From contig CAZUJL010000030.1 in the NCBI GenBank assembly GCA_964620045.1, positions 1 through 41,197 of the forward strand: a stretch of 41,197 nt of DNA, in the 5' to 3' direction. The position numbers and the translations under genes are program-made. Each line of letters starts with the position of its first letter. Within the stretch, counting starts at the first letter, position 1. Positions 6,820 through 15,208 of this stretch are shown here, in pieces. The notes below the pieces were generated by a model. The model did not search any database and was not told the origin of the DNA. It saw nothing but the letters and a program-made list of their open reading frames with translations. This DNA is from VFKU01 sp964620045 (lineage in GTDB: Bacteria; Hydrogenedentota; Hydrogenedentia; Hydrogenedentales; GCA-2746185).

Positions 6820-8313
6820 ATGCCCGAGAAGGTCTTAGGCCTCGGACAACAGAAAAGTCTCCACAAAGTTCTCGAAAACGCCGTCAGCGAATTCCTCAAG
6901 TACGAAGGCGCGCCGCGCCGTATTAGCGCCAAGAGCGGCCGCGTGTTGGTTATCGCCGAGCGTGAAGAGTTCGAGGGTGACTTTGAGCGCTTCGAACTGC
7001 GCATCCAGACCGAAAAGAAAGAACGCGAGAAACTGAAAGAAATCCTCGCGCCCTTCGGCGATCAGGTCACCGTCTCCGAGGAAGAAGACTGGCAGATTTT
7101 CACAACGCCGGCCGAAGGCTCCACTAACTACACGACCTCGCGCGAAGTGGTCGATGCCATTTTCAAAGTAATCAGCTTGCCGGAAGTGTGGCGCTTCGAG
7201 CCCGATCGTTTCGCGAACGATCTCGTAAGCGTCGAACTGTTGTTCCGCGCGCTCATTCAGTACAAATCCAGCGATATCCATCTTTCGCCCGGCCAGAAGC
7301 CGATTTTCCGCATCGACAACAAGACCCGCGTGTCCGATTTGTTGCCGCCGCTCTCCGCGCCGCAGATTTTGAACCTCATCCGCGACCTGTCGCCCAAGCG
7401 CGACTGGGAAGAATTCGTCGAGAAACAACAGAACAGCTTCAGCTTTCACCAGAAGGGCATTGGCTATGCGCGCGCCTCGGGCTTCATGCGCATGGGCGCG
7501 CCGCACCTGACGTTCCGCTACCACGCCGAGTTCATCCCGACCTTTGAAGAACTGAACATGCCGCCGGAGCTGATGACCAAGCTCGGGCAGTTGAGCAACG
7601 GCCTCATCATCGTCTCCGGCATGACGGGCAGCGGCAAGTCGTCCACGTGCGCGTCGCTGCTCGACTGGATCAACCGCAATCACCACAAGCACATCCTTAC
7701 GCTCGAAGACCCGGTCGAGTATCACCACAGCAACAAGAAGAGCATCGTGAACCAGCGCAACCTCGGCACCGACTTCCGCACCTTCGCCGAAGGCATGGAA
7801 GGCGCGCTGCGGCACGATCCGGATGTGATCCTGATCGGCGAGTTGCGCGACGGCGACACGATCCGCACGGCGATCAGCGCGGCCTCGACGGGTCACTTGG
7901 TGCTCAGCTCGTTGCACGCGAACGACGCCAGCGGCGTGACGAACCGCATCACGAGCTTCTTTGATCCGGTTGAACGCGATCTCGTGCGCCAGCAGCTCAC
8001 CGACTGTCTGCGCTGTGTGATCTGCCAGAAACTCGTCGTGAAAAAGGGCGGCGGCCGCATTCCCTCATTGGAAATCCTGTTTAACGACGTGAAGCCGATC
8101 ACCAAGTCCATCGCCGCCGGCGACACGCTCGGCATCCGCATCGGCATGCAGCAGACGCTCTCGGCCTCGATGCTGTTCGAGCACTACCTGCACAAGCAGT
8201 TCAAAGCCGGCATTATCGAGCTCGAAACGGCCCGCGAAGCCTCACAGGAAGTCAGCCTGTTCGACCAGATCAACATGGGCACCTACAGCGTGCCCCGCAT
8301 GCGCGGCGACTAA
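6820..8313 (+). CDS. PilT-like type IV pilus ATPase with long N-terminal extension (copy 2)
   Basis: 497 residues from the ATG at 6820, 5 bases after an AAGGAG site. It is colinear with the divergent copy 1: LGQQKSLHKV at the N-terminus, SLPEVWRF at 119-126, core start YKSSDIHLSPGQKPIFRID at 148-166, Walker A GMTGSGKS at 267-274, Asp box ILTLEDPVEY, Walker B DVILIGELRD at 335-344, His box TGHLVLSSLHAND and CxxC at 399-402. Both proteins end in MGTYSVPRM plus a few residues. The extension is the most diverged part between the copies and is richer in charged residues here. Keeping both copies suggests a heteromeric motor or separately regulated motors, as with PilT and PilU, but that is inference. 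rsmD follows with its own ribosome site 59 bases on. Confidence 0.88.
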   Translation: MPEKVLGLGQQKSLHKVLENAVSEFLKYEGAPRRISAKSGRVLVIAEREEFEGDFERFELRIQTEKKEREKLKEILAPFGDQVTVSEEEDWQIFTTPAEGSTNYTTSREVVDAIFKVISLPEVWRFEPDRFANDLVSVELLFRALIQYKSSDIHLSPGQKPIFRIDNKTRVSDLLPPLSAPQILNLIRDLSPKRDWEEFVEKQQNSFSFHQKGIGYARASGFMRMGAPHLTFRYHAEFIPTFEELNMPPELMTKLGQLSNGLIIVSGMTGSGKSSTCASLLDWINRNHHKHILTLEDPVEYHHSNKKSIVNQRNLGTDFRTFAEGMEGALRHDPDVILIGELRDGDTIRTAISAASTGHLVLSSLHANDASGVTNRITSFFDPVERDLVRQQLTDCLRCVICQKLVVKKGGGRIPSLEILFNDVKPITKSIAAGDTLGIRIGMQQTLSASMLFEHYLHKQFKAGIIELETAREASQEVSLFDQINMGTYSVPRMRGD

Positions 8314-8372
8314 ACCGCCGACTACGAACACGGCCCCGGTTCCGTTTAGGATGTCGCCCCGAGGAGGGGCGA

Positions 8373-8942
8373 ATGCGGATCATTGCGGGCGAAGCACGGG
8401 GCGTGCGGTTGGCGGCCCCCACCGGGAAGGATGTGCGGCCGACGCTCGACCGCGTGCGCGAGGCCTTCTTCAGCATTGTCGGCCCCACGCTGCCAGGGAG
8501 CCGTTTTCTGGACCTTTTCGCCGGCACGGGCGCCAATGGACTCGAGGCCCTGAGTCGCGGCGCCGCACACGCGGGCTTCGTTGAGTCGGACGCCGCGTCG
8601 CGCAAGCTGATCACCGAGAACATCGCGCGCACAAAGCTCGGCGATCGCGCGCGCATTCACGCTGTCGCGCTGCCCGCGGGTTTGTCGCGTCTGATCCACG
8701 AAGAGCCATTTCAGATCATCTACGCCGATCCGCCGCACCGATTTACCGACTACGCGGCGCTGTTCGACGCGATTCACGCGAGCGGCCTGCTCGCCGATGG
8801 CGGCGTCATCGTGCTTGAGCATGCGACGCGCACGGCCGTCGCCGAAACGATGGGAACGTATCGCCGCGTGCGCGAGGCGAAGTATGGCGAGAGTACACTC
8901 TCGTTTTTTCGTCCCGCCGCGGAGCCGGACGGCGCGCGCTGA
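8373..8942 (+). CDS. rsmD: 16S rRNA (guanine966-N2)-methyltransferase RsmD
   Basis: 189 residues, typical for RsmD, from the ATG at 8373 behind a strong GAGGAGGGG site. Diagnostic pieces are MRIIAGEARGVRL at the N-terminus, RPTLDRVREAFFSI (22-35), the SAM-binding loop FLDLFAGTGANGLEALSRG (45-63), and VESD at the end of beta-2. Motif IV reads YADPPH (117-122) where RsmD and related N2-methyltransferases usually carry DPPY or DPPF, so the aromatic residue thought to stack on the target base is a histidine here. The enzyme methylates G966 of 16S rRNA during small-subunit assembly in the cytoplasm. The assignment is firm; the His substitution may alter efficiency. Confidence 0.93.
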   Translation: MRIIAGEARGVRLAAPTGKDVRPTLDRVREAFFSIVGPTLPGSRFLDLFAGTGANGLEALSRGAAHAGFVESDAASRKLITENIARTKLGDRARIHAVALPAGLSRLIHEEPFQIIYADPPHRFTDYAALFDAIHASGLLADGGVIVLEHATRTAVAETMGTYRRVREAKYGESTLSFFRPAAEPDGAR

Positions 8943-8964
8943 GGCCGCGCCGATGCGCATGTTT

Positions 8965-8974
8965 GTGGTATCGT
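8965..8974 (+). promoter_or_regulatory. Extended -10 promoter candidate for the Kef-type gene
   Basis: GTGGTATCGT: a TGn extension followed by TATCGT at 8969-8974, 17 bases before the ATG at 8992. The same GTGGTA core recurs ahead of the PilZ gene (12631) and the MshEN-HDOD gene (23939). No good -35 is visible. Confidence 0.35.
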
Positions 8975-8991
8975 CAGCACATCCTTAGCGC

Positions 8992-11010
8992 ATGCCTGAA
9001 TCCCATTTCCTCGGCCAGATTGCGATCCTGTTCGGCACGGCGGTCGCCGTGTCATGGCTGTTTCGTGTCGCGCGCGCGCCGCTCATTATCGGGTTCCTCG
9101 TCACCGGCATCCTGATCGGCCCATCCGTTTTCGGCTGGATCCGCAGCGAGTCCGTCGAACAGTTCGCGGAACTCGGCCTCGTGTTGCTGCTGTTTACCGT
9201 GGGTCTCGAACTATCTCCAGCCCCCCTGCTGCGCACGGGCCGCAGCCTGCTTATCGCGACGGGTTGGCAGATGGGGGCCACCGGCGTCGTCGCGGCCGGC
9301 GTGGTCTGGCTCGCCTTTGATCAGCCGCCGCGCGTGGCCCTGCTGGTGGGTCTCGCGATTTCGCTCAGCAGCACGGCCATCGCCCTGAAGCAGCTTTCCG
9401 AACGCGGCGAAATCAATACCGCGATGGGGTATCTCACCACGGGCATCCTGCTGTTGCAGGACGTCATCGTCATTCTCGTCATGGTCCTGCTTCCGCTGAT
9501 TGCGAACGTCGAAAGCACGCACACCCACGGCCCCCTGTTCATGCTGTGGGCCTTCGGCGGGCTGATTGTCATCGTGCTGGCCGGGCGCCAGTTCTTGCCC
9601 GTCATCATCCGCCAGATCGTCGGCCGCGGCGGACAGGAGCTTGCCACGCTGTTCGCCGTGATGATGGCCGGCGGCGGCGCATGGCTTGCCAGTCTGGCCG
9701 GGTGGAGTCCCGCGCTGGGCGCGTGCGTGGCCGGCCTGCTGCTCGCAAATGCCGATATCCGCCACCAGCTCGTGGCCGACATCATGCCCTTCCGCGACGT
9801 GTTCAACGCGCTGTTCTTCATTTCCGTCGGCATGCTGGTGAATGTCGACGCGGTGCTCGGCAATGGCAACCCGATTCTGTTGGCTGTCATTGCAACGCTC
9901 GTCGTCAAAGGCGTGCTCACCGCCGGCGCAGCGCGGCTGGCCGGCTGGCCCGGGCGTCTCTCCTGGCGCGTGGGCCTCGGCCTGTGCACGGTCAGCGAAT
10001 TCGCGTACGTGCTGCTGCACCAGGCGGAAGCCGCCGGCCTCGTCACGCATGAATTCCTGCAGCTCTTCGTCGCCTATCTCGTCGGCACGATGATGGCCGG
10101 TGCGTTCCTGTATCCCATCGGCATTGAAGGGTTGGATCGACTCGCCCGCAAAAGAGGATCGGACCCCGACGCAGCGGTCGAGGATGAATCAGCCCAAGTC
10201 GAAGCGCACATGCACGATCACGTCGTCATCGTCGGCTACGGCGTGACGGGCACCAACCTCTCGCGCGTGTTGACCAGCACACACGTGCCCTTTTGCGTTG
10301 TCGAAATGAATCCGAGCCACGTGAGCGATGCGCAGGCCACCGGGGCGCATGTAATTGTCGGCGATGCCGCGCGCGCCGGCATTCTGCGCCATGCGGGCAT
10401 CGCGCGGGCCTCCGTGCTCGTGGTCGCGATCAACGACCCGATGGCCATGCGCCACATTGTGTCGGTCGCGCGCGCCGCGTCGAGCACGCTGCACATCGTC
10501 GTGCGCACGCAGTATGTGCGCGAACTTGAGGATCTCTCGCGGCTCGGCGCGAATGTGATCGTCCCGGCGGATTTCGAGGCTTCCGTGCGCATTTTCTCGC
10601 ATGTGCTGGAGGAACTCGGCGTGCCGCGCAATATTCTGGCCGCGCAGATTGCAGCCGTGCGCGCCGGCGGATACGGCGTGTTCCGCGGCAAATCCAGCAG
10701 CAGCCAGGAAAGCCTGGAAGATCTGCTCAAGGTGCTGCAGATTTCCGCCACGCAGACCTTTTTCCTGCCCGAGACCAGCCCGGCCTGCGGCCAGACCTTG
10801 CGCGAACTCGATCTGCGCAACCGCACCGGTGCGACACTGATCGCCGTCGTGCGCGATCGCAATCCGATCACGAACCCCGAGGCCAATTTCCGGCTCGCGC
10901 CCAACGACGTGTTGGTGCTCGTCGGCGCGCATGCGCAACTGAACGAGGCGCAGACGCTCTTGAGCGCGTCGTCTCAACTCGACGCCACGCCCCCCACGCA
11001 GGAACTCTAA
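8992..11010 (+). CDS. Kef-type CPA2 cation/proton antiporter with RCK (TrkA-N and TrkA-C) domains
   Basis: 672 residues. The first 385 or so form the Na+/H+-exchanger-type membrane domain with about 12 hydrophobic segments; diagnostic stretches are APLIIGFLVTGILIGP, LGLVLLLFTVGLELSP, ISLSSTAIALKQLSERGE, GILLLQDVIVI and NALFFISVGMLV. A cytoplasmic TrkA-N domain follows, with the dinucleotide loop GYGVTG at about 415 and VVIVGYG before it, then a TrkA-C domain (about 590-660, LRELDLRNRTGATLIAVVRD). This is the KefB/KefC/YbaL architecture, which exports K+ (or Na+) in exchange for protons under control of nucleotides or metabolites bound to the RCK part. No ancillary kefF/kefG gene is adjacent. 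It ends 4 bases from the convergent sugar-dehydrogenase-like gene. Confidence 0.92.
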   Translation: MPESHFLGQIAILFGTAVAVSWLFRVARAPLIIGFLVTGILIGPSVFGWIRSESVEQFAELGLVLLLFTVGLELSPAPLLRTGRSLLIATGWQMGATGVVAAGVVWLAFDQPPRVALLVGLAISLSSTAIALKQLSERGEINTAMGYLTTGILLLQDVIVILVMVLLPLIANVESTHTHGPLFMLWAFGGLIVIVLAGRQFLPVIIRQIVGRGGQELATLFAVMMAGGGAWLASLAGWSPALGACVAGLLLANADIRHQLVADIMPFRDVFNALFFISVGMLVNVDAVLGNGNPILLAVIATLVVKGVLTAGAARLAGWPGRLSWRVGLGLCTVSEFAYVLLHQAEAAGLVTHEFLQLFVAYLVGTMMAGAFLYPIGIEGLDRLARKRGSDPDAAVEDESAQVEAHMHDHVVIVGYGVTGTNLSRVLTSTHVPFCVVEMNPSHVSDAQATGAHVIVGDAARAGILRHAGIARASVLVVAINDPMAMRHIVSVARAASSTLHIVVRTQYVRELEDLSRLGANVIVPADFEASVRIFSHVLEELGVPRNILAAQIAAVRAGGYGVFRGKSSSSQESLEDLLKVLQISATQTFFLPETSPACGQTLRELDLRNRTGATLIAVVRDRNPITNPEANFRLAPNDVLVLVGAHAQLNEAQTLLSASSQLDATPPTQEL

Positions 11011-11014
11011 GCGA

Positions 11015-12505
11015 TCAGGATTGCCGCCCGCGCTTGCGGATCAGCACAAGGTATGCGCCGCCCACAATCATTACGGCGATCGCCGTCCCGATCCACTTCA
11101 GCGGCAGGATCGGAAAATCGAAGGGGTCATTCGGGTCCGTGCCCATCGTGACTTCGATGCCGTCCCACACATTGTCGTCGTCCGAATCGAAGTCGAGGGG
11201 ATCGGTCCCCGTCTGCGTGGGACTCGTGTACGTTCCTGTGTTGTTTTCGTATTCGTTGGGCAGCAGGTCCTGATCGATGTCCGGTGGCGGCGGCGTGGGG
11301 GACACGATACGCGCAATGGTCCCCTGCAACTCGACAATGTAAATCCGGCCCGCGGCGTCCTCGCCGAAGCTGGTGATGAACGACAGGTTCGGGTTCATCA
11401 AGGCCGTGTGGTCTCGCAGATCGGTCACGGTCGCGCCGCCGTTGTGCACGAAGGACCACACGCTGCCCGTGGAGAAATCGGCGAAATAGTACCGGCCGAA
11501 GATATCCGGATAGTCCGCACCGCGGTACACAAAGCCGCCCGTGACGGCCGCCGTTTCGTTGTTGTGATCGTATTCGTGAATCGGCGGGAGCATCCCCGAC
11601 GCCGGCGGCGATTGGAAGCTGCAGTTGGGCGGATCGACCGTGCCTTCAAATGCGTTCCAGCCGAAGTTCTCGCCGCCCACGCTCGCGGGCGCGATGTAGT
11701 CAATTTCCTCTCGTGTTTCCTGCCCGACGTCGCCGATATACATGCCGCCCGTCAGCCGGTCGAAACTGAATTTGTATGGATTGCGGAATCCCCGTGCCCA
11801 AACCGCGTCGTCGCCCGAATCGTTGACGTATGGGTTGGATGCCGGAACGAACGGTTCCTCGACATCACCGCTGGGTCCGGCGTCGACGTCGATCCGCAGA
11901 ATTTTTCCACGCTTCTCGCCTTTGTCTTGTGCACGCCGGCTGGGATCACACGCCGGACCGCCATCGCCGACCGAAATATACAGATAGTGATTCAGATCGC
12001 CGGGACGAAACGCGAGCATGCCGCCGTTGTGAATGTCGGTTGGCTTCGTAATTTCGAGGAACGGCACTTCGCTCGCCGCATCCGCCACATTGGGATCGCT
12101 CGACACCGTAAAGCGTGACACGCGGCTGCCGAGCGAAAAGCCGACCTCCGGATTGATGTCGGTGTTGTAGAAAATAAAAAAATATCCGTTCGTCGCGAAA
12201 TCGGGATGGAATGCGATGGAGTAAAGCGCGCCCTCGCCGGCAGTGTTGACGCGGCTGCTGATGTTGAGAAACGGCGTGGGCAGGATCGTGTTGTTGTTGA
12301 GATTCAGCACACGAATCACGCCAGCGCGCTCAACGATAAACAGACGATCGGTGTCGCCGGGCGGCGCGGCGACGTGCATGGGAAAGTTGAGCCCGGTGAC
12401 CATCACCTCACGGGCGAGCTGGGCCTGCGACACGGCCGGTAGCGCCAACAGACATAGCCCCATCAATCGAGCGGTACAGGTTTTCATCGGATTTCCAAAC
12501 GGCAT
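11015..12505 (-). CDS. Sugar/sorbosone dehydrogenase-like beta-propeller protein with C-terminal membrane anchor
   Basis: Up to 496 residues; the start may be the ATG at 12487 (MKTCTARLMGLCLLALPAVSQA), which gives a compact signal peptide. The propeller resembles soluble quinoprotein glucose dehydrogenases (GSDH family): LNFPMHVAAPPGDTDRLFIVE, GEGALYSIAFHPDFATNGYFF, HNGGMLAFRPGD, LYISVGDGG and KRGKILRIDVDAG. After about residue 400 there are aspartate-rich calcium-binding-type repeats (DIDQDLLPNEYE, DPLDFDSDDDNVWDG) like thrombospondin type-3 or bacterial EF-like repeats. One transmembrane helix (WIGTAIAVMIVGGAYLVLI) and a basic tail RKRGRQS follow. It is thus exported and held in a membrane by its C-terminus. 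PQQ use is likely for the family but not proven. A TATACT -10 candidate lies at 12529-12524. Confidence 0.85.
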   Translation of the reverse strand: MPFGNPMKTCTARLMGLCLLALPAVSQAQLAREVMVTGLNFPMHVAAPPGDTDRLFIVERAGVIRVLNLNNNTILPTPFLNISSRVNTAGEGALYSIAFHPDFATNGYFFIFYNTDINPEVGFSLGSRVSRFTVSSDPNVADAASEVPFLEITKPTDIHNGGMLAFRPGDLNHYLYISVGDGGPACDPSRRAQDKGEKRGKILRIDVDAGPSGDVEEPFVPASNPYVNDSGDDAVWARGFRNPYKFSFDRLTGGMYIGDVGQETREEIDYIAPASVGGENFGWNAFEGTVDPPNCSFQSPPASGMLPPIHEYDHNNETAAVTGGFVYRGADYPDIFGRYYFADFSTGSVWSFVHNGGATVTDLRDHTALMNPNLSFITSFGEDAAGRIYIVELQGTIARIVSPTPPPPDIDQDLLPNEYENNTGTYTSPTQTGTDPLDFDSDDDNVWDGIEVTMGTDPNDPFDFPILPLKWIGTAIAVMIVGGAYLVLIRKRGRQS

Positions 12506-12630
12506 GGTTTCATGCAGCGCGCCAGTATAGGGATTGATGCCTCTCGAACGAATTTCAGCATAAACAGAGCATTTTCAAGCCTTTATGGACGGTTATTTCT
12601 TGACTGTCCCCGACGAAAATACCCGTTTCT

Positions 12631-12640
12631 GTGGTACATT
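12631..12640 (+). promoter_or_regulatory. Extended -10 promoter candidate for the PilZ gene
   Basis: GTGGTACATT with -10 TACATT at 12635-12640. It lies 21 bases before the TTG start at 12662 and just ahead of the AAAGGGGAG ribosome site (12647-12655). Confidence 0.35.
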
Positions 12641-12661
12641 TTGAACAAAGGGGAGATCTGC

Positions 12662-13351
12662 TTGAGCGGAACGTATGAGACGCCGTTGGCCATTGGGCGC
12701 GAGTGTCATCTCGCGGCCTTGGGGCGCACGTGCATCGTCGAGGTGCTGGGCATCTCCACCGGGACCGTGTGGGTCAGCTTCCCGTGGGCGGTCCCGCTGC
12801 CCGAAGGTACCGGTGTCGAACTCATGTTCCCCCTCGGCGAAGGCTTCGCGGCGTACCACACGCGCGTCGGCGGATCGCCCGGCAATGCCGGCGGCCTCAT
12901 GCTTGAGCGCGCCGAATCCTGTGAAGACGGCCAGCGCCGCCGCGACTGGCGCGTGCCGACCGACTACCCCGTGTGGCTGCGAGTGCAGGGCGACACCGAA
13001 AAGTTCAAGGGACGCATGCGCGATCTCACCGCACACGGCTCCATGGTTACGACGTCCGCGCACTTTGAACCGGGTGACGTGATCGAGATGATCTTCCAGC
13101 TGCCGGAGTTCTCCGTGAACCGGCTCGTCGCGCAGGTGGTCTACAGCGACACGACGGACGAAAACGGAATCAACCGTTTCGGTCTGCGCTTTGCCGACGT
13201 GAAGAAGCGCGCGCGCGAAGCGATCACGTGGTTCCTGTATGACCGCATTCAAGCCCTGTACAACGACGAGCTGCACGCGCTGTATCCGTCCACGCCCGCC
13301 CGCTCCAGCGAGTTGCACGGCAAGCTGCGGGAATTCGCGACACTGGGATAA
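12662..13351 (+). CDS. PilZ-domain (c-di-GMP-binding) protein, YcgR-like
   Basis: 229 residues if translation starts at the TTG at 12662, favoured because AAAGGGGAG lies 6 bases upstream; a longer frame from 12512 would run through the promoter region. Residues 1-88 form an N-terminal barrel-like domain (PLAIGRECHLAALG, GTVWVSFPW). The PilZ domain follows with the c-di-GMP motif QRRRDWRVP (Arg93, Arg94, Arg97) and D-x-T-x-x-G at DLTAHG (121-126). The protein ends in a helical tail FLYDRIQALYNDELHAL. Both binding motifs are intact, so ligand binding is likely. Such proteins tune flagella, pili or exopolysaccharide; the nearby PilT-like genes make pili the likeliest target. The stop codon lies in a palindrome shared with the convergent acyl-CoA ligase gene. 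Confidence 0.88.
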   Translation: MSGTYETPLAIGRECHLAALGRTCIVEVLGISTGTVWVSFPWAVPLPEGTGVELMFPLGEGFAAYHTRVGGSPGNAGGLMLERAESCEDGQRRRDWRVPTDYPVWLRVQGDTEKFKGRMRDLTAHGSMVTTSAHFEPGDVIEMIFQLPEFSVNRLVAQVVYSDTTDENGINRFGLRFADVKKRAREAITWFLYDRIQALYNDELHALYPSTPARSSELHGKLREFATLG

Positions 13352-13364
13352 GGCCCCGGCCTTA
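13349..13364. terminator. Palindrome spanning two convergent stop codons
   Basis: TAAGGCC-CC-GGCCTTA: a 7-base perfect inverted repeat. Its first three bases are the stop codon of the PilZ gene, and its last three are, on the other strand, the stop of the acyl-CoA ligase gene. It could end both transcripts, but there is no T-run, so activity as an intrinsic terminator is uncertain. Confidence 0.4.
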
Positions 13365-15200
13365 GAAGTTCTCGGTCACGGTCTCGTGGTAGAAACCTTC
13401 GATGATATCGCCGTAGTTCTGCTCGATGACCTTGCGTTTTAGCTTCATGGTCGGCGTCATTTCACCGGCCTCGATCGAGAATTCGCGATCAAGCACGTGG
13501 TACATGCGGATATTCTCATAGCGCGCCAATTCGGCGTTGGCCCGCTCGACGGCGCCGGCAATCCGCTGCTGAATCGTCTCGCTCGCCAGAATCTCCGCCG
13601 GCTCCAGACCGGCAAAGGCCTCGGTTTTCTGCAGGCTCAGCAATTGCTCGGCGGATACCGTAATCAGCGCCGACAGAAACCGCCGTCGATCGCCAATCAC
13701 GACGACCTGCGAAATGATGGGCTCGCGCGTGATCAGCAACTCGATGTTCGCCGGCGCGACGTTCTTGCCGCCGGCCGTGATGAGCAGATTTTTCTTGCGA
13801 TCCGTGATGCGCAGGAAGCCTTCGTCGTCCATCACGCCGATGTCGCCGGTGTGCAGCCAGCCGTCGGCATCGATGGCTTCCGCGGTCGCCTCGGGCTTGT
13901 TCAAGTAGCCCTGGAACACGCCGTCGCCGCGCACAAGGATTTCGCCGTCCGGCGCAATCTTGCACTCGCACCACGGCACGGTCTTGCCGACGGTGCCCAC
14001 TTTGTAAGCACCGACCGCATTCATGTGGCTGATGCCGGTGGATTCTGTCATGCCATAAACTTCGTAAAACGAGATACCGACCGCATTCCAGAAATCGATG
14101 ATGTCTTTTGAAATAGGCGCCGCGCCGCAGACCATGAACTTCACCTGGCCGCCCAGCGCCATGCGGATTTTCGAGAGCACGAGGCGATCGGCGAGCCGGT
14201 GCATGGGTTTCTTGCTCGCGGGCAGCGGCTTTCCGGCGAGGCGATACGAGGCCTCTTCCGCGCCTACTCTGAGGGCCCAGTTGAACAGTTTTTTCTTGGT
14301 TGGTGGCGCCGTGGCCGCTTTTTCCTGGATGGCCGCATAGATTTTTTCATACAGCCGCGGCACGGCCCCGATCACGGTGGGAGACTTCAGCTTGGCGACT
14401 TCACCAAACCGTGCCATATCCGGCATGAAGTACGCCTTGCCGCCGGAGTAAAGACGGTTGAAGAAACCGACCACGTGCTCAGCCACGTGACTGAGCGGCA
14501 GGAATGAAATATTCGACGCGGTGCCCGAGAGCGGGATCCGCTCGTGCACGGATTTGCAGCACGCAATGCAGTTCTTGTGCGACAGCATCGCGCCCTTCGG
14601 CGGACCCGTGGTGCCGCTCGTGTACACGAGCGTGGCGGTCGTGTTCGGCGACACCGCGCGGATCATTTCGTCGTACGCGCGCGGGTTCGCCGCGGCGAAT
14701 TCCTTGCCGCGTGCCATCACGTCCGCGAGGCTGTACACCGGCGCGCCGCCCTCCGTGCTGAGTCCCGCCGGGCCCCAGTTCACAAAGAATCGCACCGTGG
14801 GCGTTTCGGCGAGGATGGATTGCGCGCGCGCGAGGCGGCCGGGGCCGTCGACGGCCACGACGACCGCGGCGCAATCGGTAATGATGTAGGCGGCTTGCTC
14901 CGGCGTGTTGGTCTGGTAGATGCCGCCGGTGGACCCGCCCAGCGCCATCGTGGCGAGGTCGAGCACGGTCCATTCAGGATTCGTGTCACCCCACACGGCC
15001 ATGCGTTCGCCCGGCTGAAAACCCAGGGAGCGAAGGCCCAGCGCCGTGGCCTTTACCTGGTCGCCGTATTCAGCCCACGTGACCGGAAGCCAGGTTCCTT
15101 CGGCTTCGTATTCGTAGGCGACGGCACTGGCGGATTCGGCCGCGCGAAGGACAAATAGTTCAGAAATCGTCTTGGCTTGCTTGATTTGTTCGCTGACCAT
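13362..15200 (-). CDS. Long-chain fatty-acid--CoA ligase (AMP-binding enzyme, FadD15/bubblegum-like)
   Basis: 612 residues from the ATG at 15200. Adenylation motifs are intact: P-loop TLVYTSGTTGPPKGAMLSH, the EVYGMTES motif, GYLNKPEATAEAIDADGWLHTGDIG and DRKKNLLITAGGKNVAP. The C-terminal lid with MKLKRKVI ends the protein. The length and GGKN variant fit long-chain acyl-CoA synthetases of the FadD15/ACSBG group, which activate fatty acids with ATP and CoA for lipid synthesis or beta-oxidation. There is no Shine-Dalgarno sequence; a good promoter (-35 15237-15232, -10 15214-15209) places the predicted RNA start almost at the ATG, suggesting a leaderless mRNA. The upstream neighbour on the same strand is the DUF4097 gene, 48 bases away. 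Confidence 0.93.
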   Translation of the reverse strand: MVSEQIKQAKTISELFVLRAAESASAVAYEYEAEGTWLPVTWAEYGDQVKATALGLRSLGFQPGERMAVWGDTNPEWTVLDLATMALGGSTGGIYQTNTPEQAAYIITDCAAVVVAVDGPGRLARAQSILAETPTVRFFVNWGPAGLSTEGGAPVYSLADVMARGKEFAAANPRAYDEMIRAVSPNTTATLVYTSGTTGPPKGAMLSHKNCIACCKSVHERIPLSGTASNISFLPLSHVAEHVVGFFNRLYSGGKAYFMPDMARFGEVAKLKSPTVIGAVPRLYEKIYAAIQEKAATAPPTKKKLFNWALRVGAEEASYRLAGKPLPASKKPMHRLADRLVLSKIRMALGGQVKFMVCGAAPISKDIIDFWNAVGISFYEVYGMTESTGISHMNAVGAYKVGTVGKTVPWCECKIAPDGEILVRGDGVFQGYLNKPEATAEAIDADGWLHTGDIGVMDDEGFLRITDRKKNLLITAGGKNVAPANIELLITREPIISQVVVIGDRRRFLSALITVSAEQLLSLQKTEAFAGLEPAEILASETIQQRIAGAVERANAELARYENIRMYHVLDREFSIEAGEMTPTMKLKRKVIEQNYGDIIEGFYHETVTENF

Positions 15201-15208
15201 GGAGGGGA

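Noticed and set aside
12599..12640. TTGACT at 12600-12605 as -35 for the PilZ gene
   Set aside because: The distance to TACATT is about 29 bases, far too long for a sigma-70 spacer; the extended -10 alone is preferred.
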